Assembly (NCBI GenBank): GCA_030435675.1
Contig: CM059623.1
Location: 16,452,205 to 16,516,204, forward strand
DNA from: Steinernema hermaphroditum
Lineage: Eukaryota; Nematoda; Chromadorea; Rhabditida; Steinernematidae
Direction: 5' to 3'
Length of the DNA stretch: 64,000 bases
Positions 13,498 to 25,100 of this stretch are shown here, piece after piece. Within the stretch, counting starts at the first letter, position 1. Each line of letters begins with the position of its first letter. The notes beneath the pieces are model-generated. The model saw nothing but the letters and a program-made list of their open reading frames with translations, was not told where the DNA came from and ran no database searches. The translations under genes and the position numbers were made by a program.

Positions 13498-16400
13498 TTA
13501 TACAGCCGTATTATAACGAGTGTTAAAAGCATTCTTCGATGTACTCATAAACTCCTCGCTCGTCATCGGATCCGTGTACTGAGCAGGGAGCATAGCAGAG
13601 GCCTTCTGCCTCTTTAAGGCTTCGTGTGCTTGGCTTCCCTCTTTGGCTATCGCTCCACCTTGGAAGGAGAGACGTAGCTGAGCGTATAGAGAATCACGAA
13701 GGTTTTGCTGAAATTTCGTGAAATACGCTTCAGGAGCACAACATTACCATATTATTGATGCGTCCCTTCCGAGCCTCGATCCTCGACCTGTACAGGAATT
13801 CACAAAGTGCCGCTATCATTGAGGCTATCATTCCTCCCATGAGTATGTAGAATATTCCTGCCACTTTACTCAGGTTCAGACTTGCACTGGATCCATCTGT
13901 AATGCCCTGGTCGCATTGGCCCCGGTCGTACCACCATTTGTTTTCGAGCTTCTTCAATTCTCCCCTTTCTTGAAGAGCCAATATGGCCAAGTTAATGTGA
14001 TCTCTAAAACGACAACCATGACCCCGGCCATGTACAACTGCATGACGTACTTGTATTCGGACCCGAAAGGCGTGGCTACGCCATAGCCAACGCTGTTGAG
14101 ATTTGCACCGACTTTCATTGTGTCACAGGGTTTCCTCGTGTTGGCGTACTCGTTTGCTGTCGCTTCGAGAAGGAATGCATAACGTCCTTTGTGATTGCGC
14201 ACGCGATCGATGCCTTCTGCATACGTGGACGTGAATACGGTAGGCACTTGAGACTCCATATAACGCCACATTCGTTGGTAGATTTGGACGGATGAGTACT
14301 GTAAAATGATTTTCAAAATATGCTGTTTTTGGTGGTAATATTGTTCTCTTTACCTGGAAAAACTGGGCCGTGGACCCACCTTGCTGAATTCCATACTTGA
14401 TCTTTGTCTGCTTCGCCAAATCTTCAACACTCTCAATAGGCGCCTGCATCTTTTCAAGTGTCAAGAAGGCCGCCAAGTTAGCAGTATATGAGGACACAAT
14501 AATCATCGTGAAGAACCACCAAGCACTACTTGCTATTCGACCGCTGATAGAGCGAGGCAGAATATCGGTGCCTTGCTGCATGAAAGCGGCCAATGTAAAC
14601 CACAAGCAGTTGTAGACGGAAAAGTCGTTACTGATCGTGAAACCTCCGTTGGTCATCTCCTCGACGCGCCATTCATATGGAGAAAAACGCGAAACAAGAA
14701 AGATCACCACAGACACCTATAAGGGGAAATAGTTCTCTAAGAGAAGTTGCATGAATGTGTGCTTACCCCCACATATGCAAAAATAATATACATCCAGATC
14801 TCAGTACTCAAGGGCTGCATGAAGGAAAATACAGAAAACTCTTGTTTATCCGGCTTCTTGATCATAATACTGATTCCTGTTGTCATGAAAGGTTTGCTGA
14901 AGTCAACAACTCTTTCGCGCTCCTGGTTGATTGTCAGAGATGCAACCACAACGTCAGCTTCGCCATTCAGGAGATACCCAATAAGGCCATTCCAGGAACC
15001 GTCTGGCTGCTTGACACCATACTTATTTCCAGCGGAAAGGAATATCTCATATTCAAACTCATCGATTCGATGGCTAAGGAGTTGAAGTAGGTCAATGCAG
15101 TAGCCTTCATAGCGTTCGTTTCCTTGACATTCTGTACCGTTTTTGCTTGCGTTCTCGCAGCCGCGTTTTATCATTACAAAGGGTTCGACCTAGAAGTGGT
15201 TTGAGCATAGTGAAAAAGAAAGGCATATATACCAAGACGGTTGCGACCTTCACTATTTTCTTGGAGCTTTGATCGCCAAGATTTTTCCTGGTGTGCTGGG
15301 CAACGGTCCGATTGGCAATGAAACCGACAGACTGTTTCCATTCCATTGTCTGAAAAGCTGTTCTTCGACGACAATGACTTGAGATTTTTTTTTATTCATC
15401 CAAGCCATCAGTTTTTTTGCTCCAATATGTCAATTAATTTCCAACAAACTCATACCTCCTTTTTGTTGAAGGCTGATTTTGAATTTGAAACCAAATCCAC
15501 AACAGTCACCTCAAAATTCTTTCGGAAGCCGAATCGATCAAACTCTATATGACCTGTTAGCGTGCCGTCTTTTTCGCCAAGTTGAACCTAAATATCATCT
15601 TGGAAATTAATGCAGATGCCAGACTATTACAGCGTGAAGAGCTTTGACAATTGCACGTCCATGTTCAAATGTTCCAAATGGTCGATCTTCGTATTTGGCA
15701 TCATAGCGAGGATGGCAAAAAATACCAGGATATCCACGATTGAATAGATCTCCATGACGGAAATTCTGGTGGAACAGAGAGTCATTCTTACGAAGGGTTT
15801 GCTCGAAGGCCGCTTTGGCGACAAGTATAGCGTCATGAACGAAGGCAAGACGACTCTGGAAAGTTAGAAAATACTTTGATTCGGTGACTTTTAAGATGAG
15901 CCATTGGTCGCCAGATTTTTGCCAAACCAAGATTCCCAGAACTATCCATTTCGTATTGAATTAAATGTATATTTTTCTCACCTCTATGTCTATATTCTTG
16001 TCAGGAGTCGGGTAAAACTTTTGCGACTCAACATGTCTTTTCAAAGCGGCGTATTCACCTCTCTCGCGACTCAGTAACTGAAATCCGGTGATGTTCGTAT
16101 TGCCGTTTTGAAAGACTTCAATATCGTAGGGGGAAAAGTCCTGAACACCCCTTTTTGAACGATTTTCCTGTTATGCATAACTCACAAAGTTCGCAACAAC
16201 GTAATGGTAATGATGCTGATTGAATTGCGCGGCTCTGATGGCTGCTAAGAACTGCTGCTGGCGGTAGGACGTTTGGACGTCAATTATTATTCGCCTGTAA
16301 TTCGATTTTTCACTGTGAATTCGAAAAGCAGCGTACTTGGGTTCGTTGCTCAAAAATCGTTGCAAATTAAATTTTTGGAGGAAGTCACCAAAGTCCGATG

Positions 16401-18225
16401 GATCGCGCGGAATTAGGATGATCTCCGAGCGAACCGACCGATTGGACTTCTGGTGAATGAAGTTGTAGATTTGATTTACGTTTTGCGCTGGAAAATCATA
16501 ATGAGAGGATAGACAGTTGATCGCAAAGACGAGAACTAGAAACAACACCTGACGATATTAGAACACTTTCTACAGTCGGCTTCAAAACAATAAACTAGCC
16601 GTTAATAAATATAAAATTTAAAGTGGGTAGTTTCCAGCTATATTAGTTCCAAAATCGTTCGTGCATGTACAGATTGCTTACAATTCCTGCCTTCGTGCAT
16701 GTAAATGATGTAGCTCCAATTCTTCTGAATGATAAGATCGGCGAGCAGTTCAGCCGTTGGCGGCCGCATGCTGACTTCCATGCTGAAAAAGTTCAGCGAA
16801 ATTTTTGATTCACCACTTTCCTAATATTAATTTCGGTACTGTACGACGAGAAATAAGACATCCCAATTGTAGAAAAAGAAGCAGATGAATTTTCGTTTTT
16901 TTTGAAACGCGACTAATCTTAAATTGTATCGGTTGGTACTGCCTACCTGTTCGGTCCAACATCTTGCGGCATTAAAGGAGACAGATCCCAATTTATAAAT
17001 GGAATCTCCAAGTGATCGGCTACGCCAAGGAACGCGCTGTGCAGTCGACTCGTTTCTCCAGCTATCATAAGCATGAATCCAGATTGAAGGTCATCGCATA
17101 CTAAACCAACTCCTTGAAGTCTTGAAAGAACTAGTATAAGCAAGCATACATTTCTTAGTGACTCCCCACGTGTCAGCTGCCGAAGTCCTCATATCTCTAT
17201 TTCGATGACCAAATTTGAACGGATTCATACGGTTGTTGTTGTGTCTTTCGACGGTAAAGTTGAATGCGGCGATAATTCCTTGCTCTCGATCACCCGGCAT
17301 TGCATATGATTCTTAAATTTACGTCAGATGTGTACGAACCTTTAGACATAGAGACTGAAATATGTTTCGATTTCTCATTTCGTTGAAGTGGAATAACACT
17401 TCAACGAAATGAGAAATCGAAACATACGCTTCAGTTACACAAAATTTCAGTCTCTATGTCTAAGTGTTATTCCACTTGTGGCTCCGAGGCGTCACGAAGG
17501 TAAAGGAAATCGACGAAGCCGCAAGAAGAAGAAAGTGGAACTTCGCCTGGAAGATGGCGAACGGAAGCCCGGAAAAGTGGTCCATCCGACTAGAGGAATG
17601 GCGTCCCCCCGTGAAGAGGCCCCTCGGAAGACCACGGACCCGATGGAGTGATGAGTTCACGAAGAAGCTAGGCAGCAGAAGATGGAAGCACCGAGCGCGA
17701 CAAGAAGCCAGAGGACATTGGATAAATATGGGGTGCGACAACATGTAATATGTTTGATATCGTAATAAAATTCGTAAAATTCGTTATTCCACTTACACTT
17801 ACTTTTATCCGAAAAGTTAGCTAGCGTGACATAATCATTCCCAAGATGGTAATCAGTTAAAAAGTAGCACGAAGCCTTGTTCATAAAAAGGAAATCCGTT
17901 AAAGGTTCCGGTGAGTAACCAGCTACACGCCGCTCGTATTCATAGGCACATGGATAATTCGCTTCCCTTTAATCTATCTATTAATCCTAATAATGCCCTT
18001 TTTCTTTTTTTTTCTCGAACATTCACTTGTAAGGCTAAACAATGCAAAAGTCGTTGCTGAAATTTTCGAACGGGGAGCAACTGTTTGGAGCATACGTTAG
18101 TAAAGCATTGCCAAAACTCAAATTGCGGAACTGAAGTAAAGACACTTACGGATAGGAATCTTCGCGGGCCATGCTTGTACATAAATGACGATCCCAAACA
18201 AGCCGATTAGCGGCAATCTTTGCAT
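13498..18225 (-). CDS. glr-1: Ionotropic glutamate receptor, AMPA/kainate type, GLR-1-like
   Basis: This is a glutamate-gated cation channel subunit of neurons. A first exon at 18150-18225 encodes a signal peptide ([20 protein letters not shown]). It splices in phase to the exon starting near 17312 ([13 protein letters not shown]), the start of the amino-terminal domain. S1 of the ligand-binding domain spans ~15170-14800 ([32 protein letters not shown]). The pore loop has [15 protein letters not shown], so the Q/R site is a genomic glutamine. M3 has the gating motif [11 protein letters not shown]2 and M4 follow ([18 protein letters not shown]). The C-terminus reads ...[12 protein letters not shown] (13498-13500), a class I PDZ ligand (TAV) as in C. 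elegans GLR-1, which favours glr-1 over glr-2. The first intron (~830 bp) holds a LINE fragment and a hairpin, both annotated separately. Some ATD exon borders are uncertain. Confidence 0.92.
17342..17463. repeat. Near-perfect long hairpin in glr-1 intron 1
   Basis: The inner arms 17361-17390 and 17397-17426 are perfect 30-bp inverted copies around a 6-nt loop GAATAA. The outer arms 17342-17360 and 17445-17463 are perfect 19-bp inverted copies. Together they form a 49-bp stem broken only by an 18-nt insert on the right side (17427-17444). The stem tip sequence recurs just outside (AAGTGTTATTCCACTT, 17462-17477). It abuts a LINE fragment. Confidence 0.9.
17464..17748 (+). mobile_element. 3' fragment of an RTE-like LINE (end of reverse transcriptase ORF)
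   Basis: An open frame of 94 codons ends with the pattern typical of the C-terminal tail of RTE-clade endonuclease/reverse-transcriptase proteins: [13 protein letters not shown], then [20 protein letters not shown] and [12 protein letters not shown]. Only the last ~90 residues are present; no RT or endonuclease core is nearby, so it is a 5'-truncated copy. It lies in the first intron of glr-1 on the opposite strand. Confidence 0.75.
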
Positions 18226-19278
18226 TATCAGAGCTGCTCACCGGATCTCTTTGCCCACAAAACAATAAATTGATCCTTATTCGTTGGACAATGAGCAACT
18301 CACCAACAAAAGGCACAACATAAACCTCTAGTTGTGCTGTTCGACGACAAACGTTCTCAAATTCCTGGGCTCGACCAGGAGGTCCACCGCCTGGAAAAAG
18401 AAACTAATTACGGAGGGCTGACCGGGTCTTTCGCGGCTGAGTAATTGTTTTGATGTTACAAGTGGGTGGGATAGAAACGTCCACCCCTTTTTGGGCTGCA
18501 GATGTGTCCCCGGGGTGAAGGGCGAAAGTGAATGGGATTATCCGCTTAGAGGGTAATTAAACGATAGGAGATGAATTATAGTAAGCATCAGAGGCGGATT
18601 ATTATGTTCTCACTGCAGCGATACTAACGGTGACTATACATTTAAGATAAGATAGAGCGCTTCTTTAAATCAATCAGCGGCAAACATACGGAGAGAATGC
18701 GGAAGTCTAAAAGTGGCATAATCCTCTCGTGGACTACAAAGGCGTAATTACATCGCGCGTCAAGTGACCGTCTGCCAGAGCAGCCGCCCAAAGCGGCGAA
18801 GGCGCTAAAAGTCGGGTTGGTCGCGGCCCGCAAAATTGAGTTTCGATTGTAAATTGAGTTATATTACCGCGCGCATCTCAAGTGAAAATCATATTCGACA
18901 GCTCGAGCGGGTGAACTTGGCGCCCACGGAAAGAGGTTATCGACTTCGGAAGAACAAGTTGGGAGATCAATAAATAAGGGTTTGATGCATTTTTAGCGAA
19001 ATATCAATAGTCAATGTCTAGCAAAACGCAGGAAATCGTACTAAAAAGAAATAATGCATAAAAAATGAAGTGATGTTGTGGACGAAAACACAAATATGAA
19101 CCACAAATAGCTGCGAGAATTTTAAAGACTACTGGATTTCTGGAAAAGCAAGGGAATTCCGGCTTTTCTGTTGATATTTCGAATGTTTCATATCTTTTTG
19201 CGCTTTTTGTATCTGGTATTGTAGGAAATTGACTATAACATTTATTTAGTTTTGGCCATAAATGAGTTCATGAGTTCA
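18226..19278. other. Upstream region of glr-1
   Basis: Probably the promoter of glr-1, which has its start at 18225. On the minus strand, 18310-18392 looks like a possible untranslated or alternative 5' exon: it is preceded by a good acceptor (TTCTTTTTCCAG) and followed by GTGAGT. I cannot link it in frame to the signal-peptide exon. Nothing else is recognised. Confidence 0.35.
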
Positions 19279-20080
19279 TCAACTAGTCTTGTTCGCTTCT
19301 TCCTCCTTTTCGTCATCCATCGCCTTTTGCCTGAACTTCGCCACTTGACTATCTGCCAGATTTTTGATCATGAAGAATCCGGCAAATATCTGTAATCGGA
19401 TTTTCTATGACCATCGTTAGGAACTCATCGAGTACTTGAATAAGCAAAAATATTAGGTGAACGATGTAGGCGAATCGCTCCAATGGCAAAGGTACGATCT
19501 CTTCATTTGAGAGAAGAAATATTGCGATAGGCATTTGAAGAATTAAGCTGGAAATCCAGAATCCACTAAGTGCTGAGATCTTCTCCGATAAATTGCCATA
19601 ATAGCCAAGATAAAGGCGGACGACTTCGATGACGGTGTATAAGAAGTGAACGGGTGTTAGAACCACTTGGTAAGTTAATGAAAGGTGCTTGTACTGAAAT
19701 ATTTCATAGAATTATTTTTGTTCCTGTGTGCAAGCAAGTTTCTGTGCATTCACAACATTCGTAATACAATGGATAAGTAAGGGAAAATAAAAAAAAACAC
19801 CGAAAGCCACACGTTTTCATTGAGTGTAAACCACACAGATTTGGAACTTGTGAGAGCTCCTAATAACTGGAAATGCATTTAGTTTACCTTCATCATATAG
19901 CAGGCAATATGCGATATTGCCCAGAATGGGGCAAAGTAGACGTTGAAGTGAAGGGCCATTTGTAGAGGGAGGCTCGTTAGAGTCTCTGAATTTCATCGCA
20001 TTATACAGCAGAAAGATCTTTTTACCTCTGAAACTTCCTGGAAAAGCCCGCATAACCGAAGCTCGTTGCTCGGAAGCCAT
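19279..20080 (-). CDS. tmem-17: Transmembrane protein 17, ciliary transition zone
   Basis: TMEM17 is part of the MKS module of the ciliary transition zone (family knowledge). Four exons (20026-20080, 19888-19985, 19436-19693, 19279-19389) join in frame to 173 residues. The match to TMEM17 runs through most of the protein: SLPLQMALHFNVYFAPFW in exon 2, then EVVRLYLGYYGNLSEKI, GFWISSLILQMPIAIFLL and PLERFAYIVHLIFLLIQ in exon 3, and a last exon starting IFAGFFMIKNLADSQ with an acidic/lysine-rich tail. Four hydrophobic segments fit the family's four membrane helices. A more upstream in-frame ATG at 20149 is rejected because it lies inside the X-box. The gene is divergent from sap-18, with 233 bp between the start codons. 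Confidence 0.92.
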
Positions 20081-20141
20081 AACATAAAAGTCAGCTTGTG
20101 AGTGAAAGGTGAGGTTGGTCGGAATTGACCTCTTTCCTTTG

Positions 20142-20155
20142 GTTTCCATAGCAAC
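20142..20155 (+). promoter_or_regulatory. X-box (DAF-19/RFX site) of tmem-17
   Basis: The 14-mer GTTTCCATAGCAAC matches the C. elegans X-box consensus (RTHNYYATRRNRAC) at every position. It lies 61 bp upstream of the tmem-17 ATG, inside the range seen for ciliary genes. This supports both the identity of tmem-17 and the choice of its start codon. Confidence 0.9.
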
Positions 20156-20200
20156 AAAGCGACTCGTGGCTCCCAGCACGATCGCCGTGTCAACGCGCAC

Positions 20201-20214
20201 TCGACTATGGTAAC
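20201..20214 (+). promoter_or_regulatory. Possible second, degenerate X-box
   Basis: TCGACTATGGTAAC keeps the right half-site (ATGGTAAC) but has a poor left half. It lies 46 bp upstream of the good X-box. It may be a weak RFX half-site or chance. Confidence 0.3.
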
Positions 20215-20313
20215 GCGCGATGCTTTTCGAATGAATGTGTCGCTTTATCATCGCTGCCTTTTTCGATTATTTTGAGTTTTTGTCATTGCTAACCTTTGAA
20301 TGTTTCAGAAATA

Positions 20314-21205
20314 ATGACCAGCTTGATCTCACAGGTGACGGCGCCACCTCCGGAAAAGGCGGTCGACCGCGAGAAGGTGTGCCCACTTCTGCTAAGAATC
20401 TTTCCCGCGAATGGGCGCCACAATCCGATCTCCGAATATGCTAGGGGGCACACGCCAATAAACGAGTTGCAGATCTACACGTGGTATGTTTTTCTCTCTC
20501 TCACAAATATGAGTATTTTCTCTAATTTGGCTGTCGGGAACGATCTTTTATTGCACACCTGGAACACAGGCAATAGCTGCCCTAGTTCTCTTACTCGATG
20601 TCAACTAATTTCGCTATTACAGGATGGACTGCACTCTCCGAGAGTTGACCCATCTGATCAAAGACGTCAATCCGGATGCCCGCCGTCGTGGGACTCTTTT
20701 TGAATTTGCCATTAGTAAGTTCTTTCACTATGTGTGGGCATTTAATTGCAGCTGATGTTCATCAGTGGCTGATGTTGTGTGGAAAAGCTCGTCAAAAAGC
20801 AAAAGATGTCGCAAATTGCGAACTCGGCTTTCTATTCGCCCTTCATTTAAGTTTTAGTTCGGGGACGTAATCGTTGATTTCCACAGCATGCTGGACGCTA
20901 ATTCCGTTTTTTCAGTTTCTCCCGAGCACAATTCGCCCCGGTTCATCTCTCGTGAAATCGGCAATACTCAGGCTGGACTCCGCGGTGTTGACGATGGCAA
21001 AACTCTATCCGGCTGCAAGTTTGTCGTGGGAGACTATATCGACGTCGCCATCACTCTCCCGCATTTACAGCGAGCGGATCGTCGTGACCGTGATTACATG
21101 TACCGCGGACCTCCTCGCCGTGGCGATCGAGATCGTGACTTCAACGGAACTGCCAGTGGACGTCGCTTCCATCGCAGTCCAGATCGTTTCAGGGACCGCG
21201 ATTAA
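20314..21205 (+). CDS. sap-18: Histone deacetylase complex subunit SAP18
   Basis: SAP18 is a ubiquitin-fold subunit of the SIN3-HDAC complex and of the splicing-linked ASAP complex. Three exons (20314-20483, 20623-20714, 20916-21205) join in frame to 183 residues. The start ATG is preceded by an acceptor (AATGTTTCAG) 4 nt upstream, consistent with trans-splicing. Family blocks are clear: DREKVCPLLLRIF, ELQIYTWMDCTLRELTHLIK (across the first splice), DARRRGTLFEFAI and FVVGDYIDVAITLP. The protein is longer than the ~150-residue animal form because of an Arg/Asp-rich tail of about 45 residues (RADRRDRDYMYRGPPRRG ... FRDRD), resembling the RD/RS-type tails of splicing factors. It is divergent from tmem-17. 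Confidence 0.95.
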
Positions 21206-21842
21206 CTTATTACCCCTTATTCTCTATTGTTGTGCATGTTTGCAAATGCCACGACGTGTGAGGTTACTTATTGTCCCAATAAAATTTCGTCGAACAAGTC
21301 GTTCACTTTCAGACGTTTGTGGTTTGCTCCCGGTGGTGGGCGCGATAGCACATTTGTGGTACGATACGGTATTGTTTGCTAATACGCGTAGACCGTAGGG
21401 AACTTGTTTTTGCAGTTGATCACTTCGCTCCAACGATCGCAGATCGCTTGTAACGTTCAAGAGATGACGACTATGTGATCAAAATTAACGGTTACGGTAA
21501 TATTCGTTTCACTTTCAATACACTAGGCTGCAACCATATCGAAATCTGCATATCTCTCCACTTCTTCTACAATATATGATACCGCATTCAGTGTTTACTC
21601 TCTAGAAAGGTCAGCGTTCTCGTCGCTAATCGTCGCAAATCATGTTCTGTCCACTAATCTCCACACAGAGATCGATATGCCCACTAAAATTTAGCAATAA
21701 CATCTTGAAGCAAACCGTTACAGTATGTCTATCTTCACTCATTTTTAAAAGGACAAATTTTCTCTTCGTATTGTAAAATTACGGTAGTCTACCTCGCCCA
21801 CTTTTCTCTTGCCTTCGCAATATAAAATGAACTCCTGAGAGG
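21206..21842. other. Intergenic, 3' of sap-18
   Basis: The sap-18 3' UTR is expected here; an AATAAA is seen at about 21278 (CCAATAAAATT). No other feature. Confidence 0.4.
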
Positions 21843-22154
21843 TCAAGTAAACTGCCTAACGGCGCCACTACGTCGTGCCGATAACCTTCCATGGGCATTT
21901 TCAGGTAATCTTATCACCACTGGCGACTGCTTGCTTGGCCACGCTGAGACAACGACATCCCCATCGTCGACAGGCATGGGCCGACTAAGATCAAAAAGTG
22001 CCCCGGGACGCGGAGATAGCGACGTCTCTGGAGCGGTATCACTGCTGGTAAAATAATCATCACGTTCTCTCAACATTCCTGCGCTAGACACGACCAAAAG
22101 TGATCTCTCGAGAGCAGCTAGACGTGATAGCGCAGTAATTTCTGCCCCTGGCAT
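21843..22154 (-). CDS. Hypothetical single-exon ORF, 103 aa
   Basis: The open frame starts MPGAEITALSRLAALERSLL and has a protein-like composition (an amphipathic N-terminal helix, then a Pro/Ser-rich region), with higher GC than the surrounding AT-rich DNA. I do not recognise a family, see no signal peptide and cannot link it to flanking exons. It could be an isolated exon of a larger minus-strand gene or a chance frame. Confidence 0.3.
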   Translation of the reverse strand: MPGAEITALSRLAALERSLLVVSSAGMLRERDDYFTSSDTAPETSLSPRPGALFDLSRPMPVDDGDVVVSAWPSKQSPVVIRLPENAHGRLSARRSGAVRQFT

Positions 22155-25100
22155 TTTGCCTTTACCGTACCTACATAGGATGCTTTCCGCTTTTCTGCTT
22201 ACAATGTGAATAATATGTAATACACGATTGCAAAACTACACGATTGCAAAACGGTGCTCAGCAAAGAAGAGTTCATCAGAGGTTCCATCGGTCACATCGG
22301 ATGTCGCGAAAGCGACGAACAATCTAATTACTTTTGAATGGAAACACGTGTTTTCTATCTTACAAGACTTTATTTTCGAACAGCAATGTCAGCCGGAAAT
22401 TAAAAGTGCGTTTTGGATATGTAGCATCCGCAATATTTCCTCTAGATTAAATTTTATAAGAGTGCCACTGGTCTTGTGTGTCAGAAAGAAGTCTCCATAA
22501 ACCAAAGATCAGTCAATGGTCAACCTGATGTCGGCGAATTGACCTCTGCTATCAACCGATGAAGCAGTGACAAACAATATTTGTTTTGCATTGACAGTGC
22601 CGTGTTCTTCCTGATACAACTCTTCTATTTCTGAAGCCAACGATCTATCAGTGTGGCTACGAATATTTGGAGCTTAATGTCATAAGAGAACCTTTTGAAA
22701 TATCCCCTTAAAACGAGCTGAAACCTGACGTACAGGCACACATTGATGAACGTTAACCGCAAAACCTCGCGGCTTATGCGCACACCTCGCCATGTAAACA
22801 CCCTTCAAAAGTTACGTGAGCTGTACAGGCATGACTCGCGATGACTCGTCTGGTACATATACAGTAGGCCTGGTAGTTCTCTTCCCTACCATGATCAACG
22901 TCCGACTCCTGACTCAGTCATTACTTGTTTTCGTTGTACATGTAACTTTGACTTTATCGATTCGAGTTTTCAATAATGAATTTTCAGCCTATCGCGGAAT
23001 AATTGGCTGTTTTTGGATTGCTTGGTTGGTCAGGTCCGTATAGGCTGACGAGGTTTTGGAATTATGTATTAATAATATACGTCGTCTTTGTGTCCCCAGC
23101 GATCGGTCGGGTCGTCCACTCGCTCTCTCTCTCTCTGAGGCTGTCTGAGCCGATTGAGTTGAGTGAGCGGTCGTTCTCGGCCGTCGTTGTTGGTGCAATG
23201 ATCGCCCTGGCTCCCAGAAGGCCTGGAACACCAGGGAGCCGTAGTTCCGCCGTCTTGCCAAGAAGCTAGTCACTGCCAGCTAGTGCTCCACCGACGCGTT
23301 TCATCCGGATGCCGTTCTTCGCGTGTCTCCTGCGGAAACTGCCGAAGAAGCTCTTCAACTCCGACGTCCGCGCCGCCACCCGAGTTGAAGACAGATGCGC
23401 TGTGCTCCACCGTCACCGGAATCAGCTCTTCGCATCTCTGATCCCCTTTCGGTTCTATCTGAGGCAGACACATCGAAAGGTTCCTTTTTTAGTTGAATCA
23501 ATAACACTAGACCATGTGAGACACGTATGTATTACGGCAAAAAGAGAACATATCATGGTGTTATCGCTGGCTTTCGTCTTCCCCTGACGCTGGGCACAAG
23601 GTCTGAGTAGAGTGCAGGGATCCCATCAGTGTGCGCGGGTTTCAAAACGGCGAAGAGGCCGATTTAGGTACAGGCACGGCATCGAAAAGAGTTATTTGGT
23701 CGTATAGATGGAACTACGGCAATCGTATCATCTGGGAACCACTAATATTTCTATCTGTAAATTTATTTTCGCATGAAATGTTTTTCTCCATTATACACGT
23801 GAATTCATAGCCTGTATGCACAAAACAGTGCTGATCAGTATCAAAGCAAGATCGTGTAAGTATTTGTATTAATTTTCGGTTAAAAAATATTCATTGCTTC
23901 AAAGGTAAGCGACCTGGAGCTTTTTCTACATTCACAAACTAAACATGACCACCGTGTGTTTATCGTCACTCGACTTCTTTCGATGAAATGATATCACCAC
24001 AATATATCATTGTAATAATACGGTAGTGTCGTAAAGAGGCTGCCGATATGAATTTTGCTGTCCACGTGAAGGAGTTCACGTGGTCCTAGAGAAGGTTTTA
24101 TCAACGATGGAGAAAGTCAAACGACAAAGTAACGGGGCAAGGAGAAAATCTGTTGTCGATAAGAAAAGGGTAAAAGTCCGAATGGAAAAATGTGGGGGTT
24201 CTCAACGTGCAACTGATAAAAATAGCGTGGCATTACCATGAGACACGATCACTTTCGACAACTCATTCTGGACATTGTAGCGTAACAACAACACAGAAAG
24301 AGTGCTTGTAAAAATGTACGGAAAGTTTAGGCGATAATTTTCGCGTGGGCAATATATGGTTAATTGGATCCTAAGCTCAGTAGCACAAACAATTTACCAA
24401 AAAAGGCATTGAACAAACAATAAGCTTATATTATGGCCTCTCCAATGCTTTTGGTCCGCCGCAAGACTCTCCAGTCAAACCTACACATTGCACAAAAATA
24501 GTCCTACAATTAACTCATTTGGGATAGGCCTGCATGTTAGTTTGTTCGCAAAAACACATAGACGTCTAACTAATTCCACTAATTCCACGAATAATGGAGC
24601 GTCTAATGGATGAAGTTCGTCTATAGCTGAGTGGCTACATGCCGTCACCAAAGTGAAGGACAACCACAAAACAGCCCACAAAGGCCCATTCATACTCCGC
24701 GGGGTATTTTTTTGCCCCGCGGGGCAACATTTACAATGCATTTGCCCCGCGCGCGCGGGGTACCCCGCGGAGTATAAATGGGCCTTAAGAGGAAGCGAAA
24801 TTTCGCTGAAATATTGCAAACGGAAACCCAAAAAAAAGGTCCAGCTATCTGTAGAAATGGTCAAGGCTTTTAAAGCGGTCGAAATCATAGCAAGCCTGAC
24901 CAGAAGATGTTTAGATGTTTGGTCATTCTCCTGTGTTCCAGAGCATCCCGGAAAGGCTGGAATATTCGGAGTAACTGTGGCCCTATAACGATATTTTCAA
25001 CGAAGAATATGACACAATTTACATTTTGGGCCACTGAACAGTCACGGTATTACTGAAAGTGTACATAAAACTAAAAAAAGAACTGAATAAAGAATGTTAC

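Noticed and set aside
20081..20149. Upstream in-frame ATG (20149) as the start of tmem-17
   Set aside because: That ATG lies within the X-box (20142-20155), so it would place the regulatory site inside the coding region. The residues added do not resemble TMEM17.
23003..23587. Several overlapping ORFs on both strands in a GC-rich stretch
   Set aside because: Open on both strands, part of it a CT microsatellite, with no recognisable domain and no consistent splice sites.
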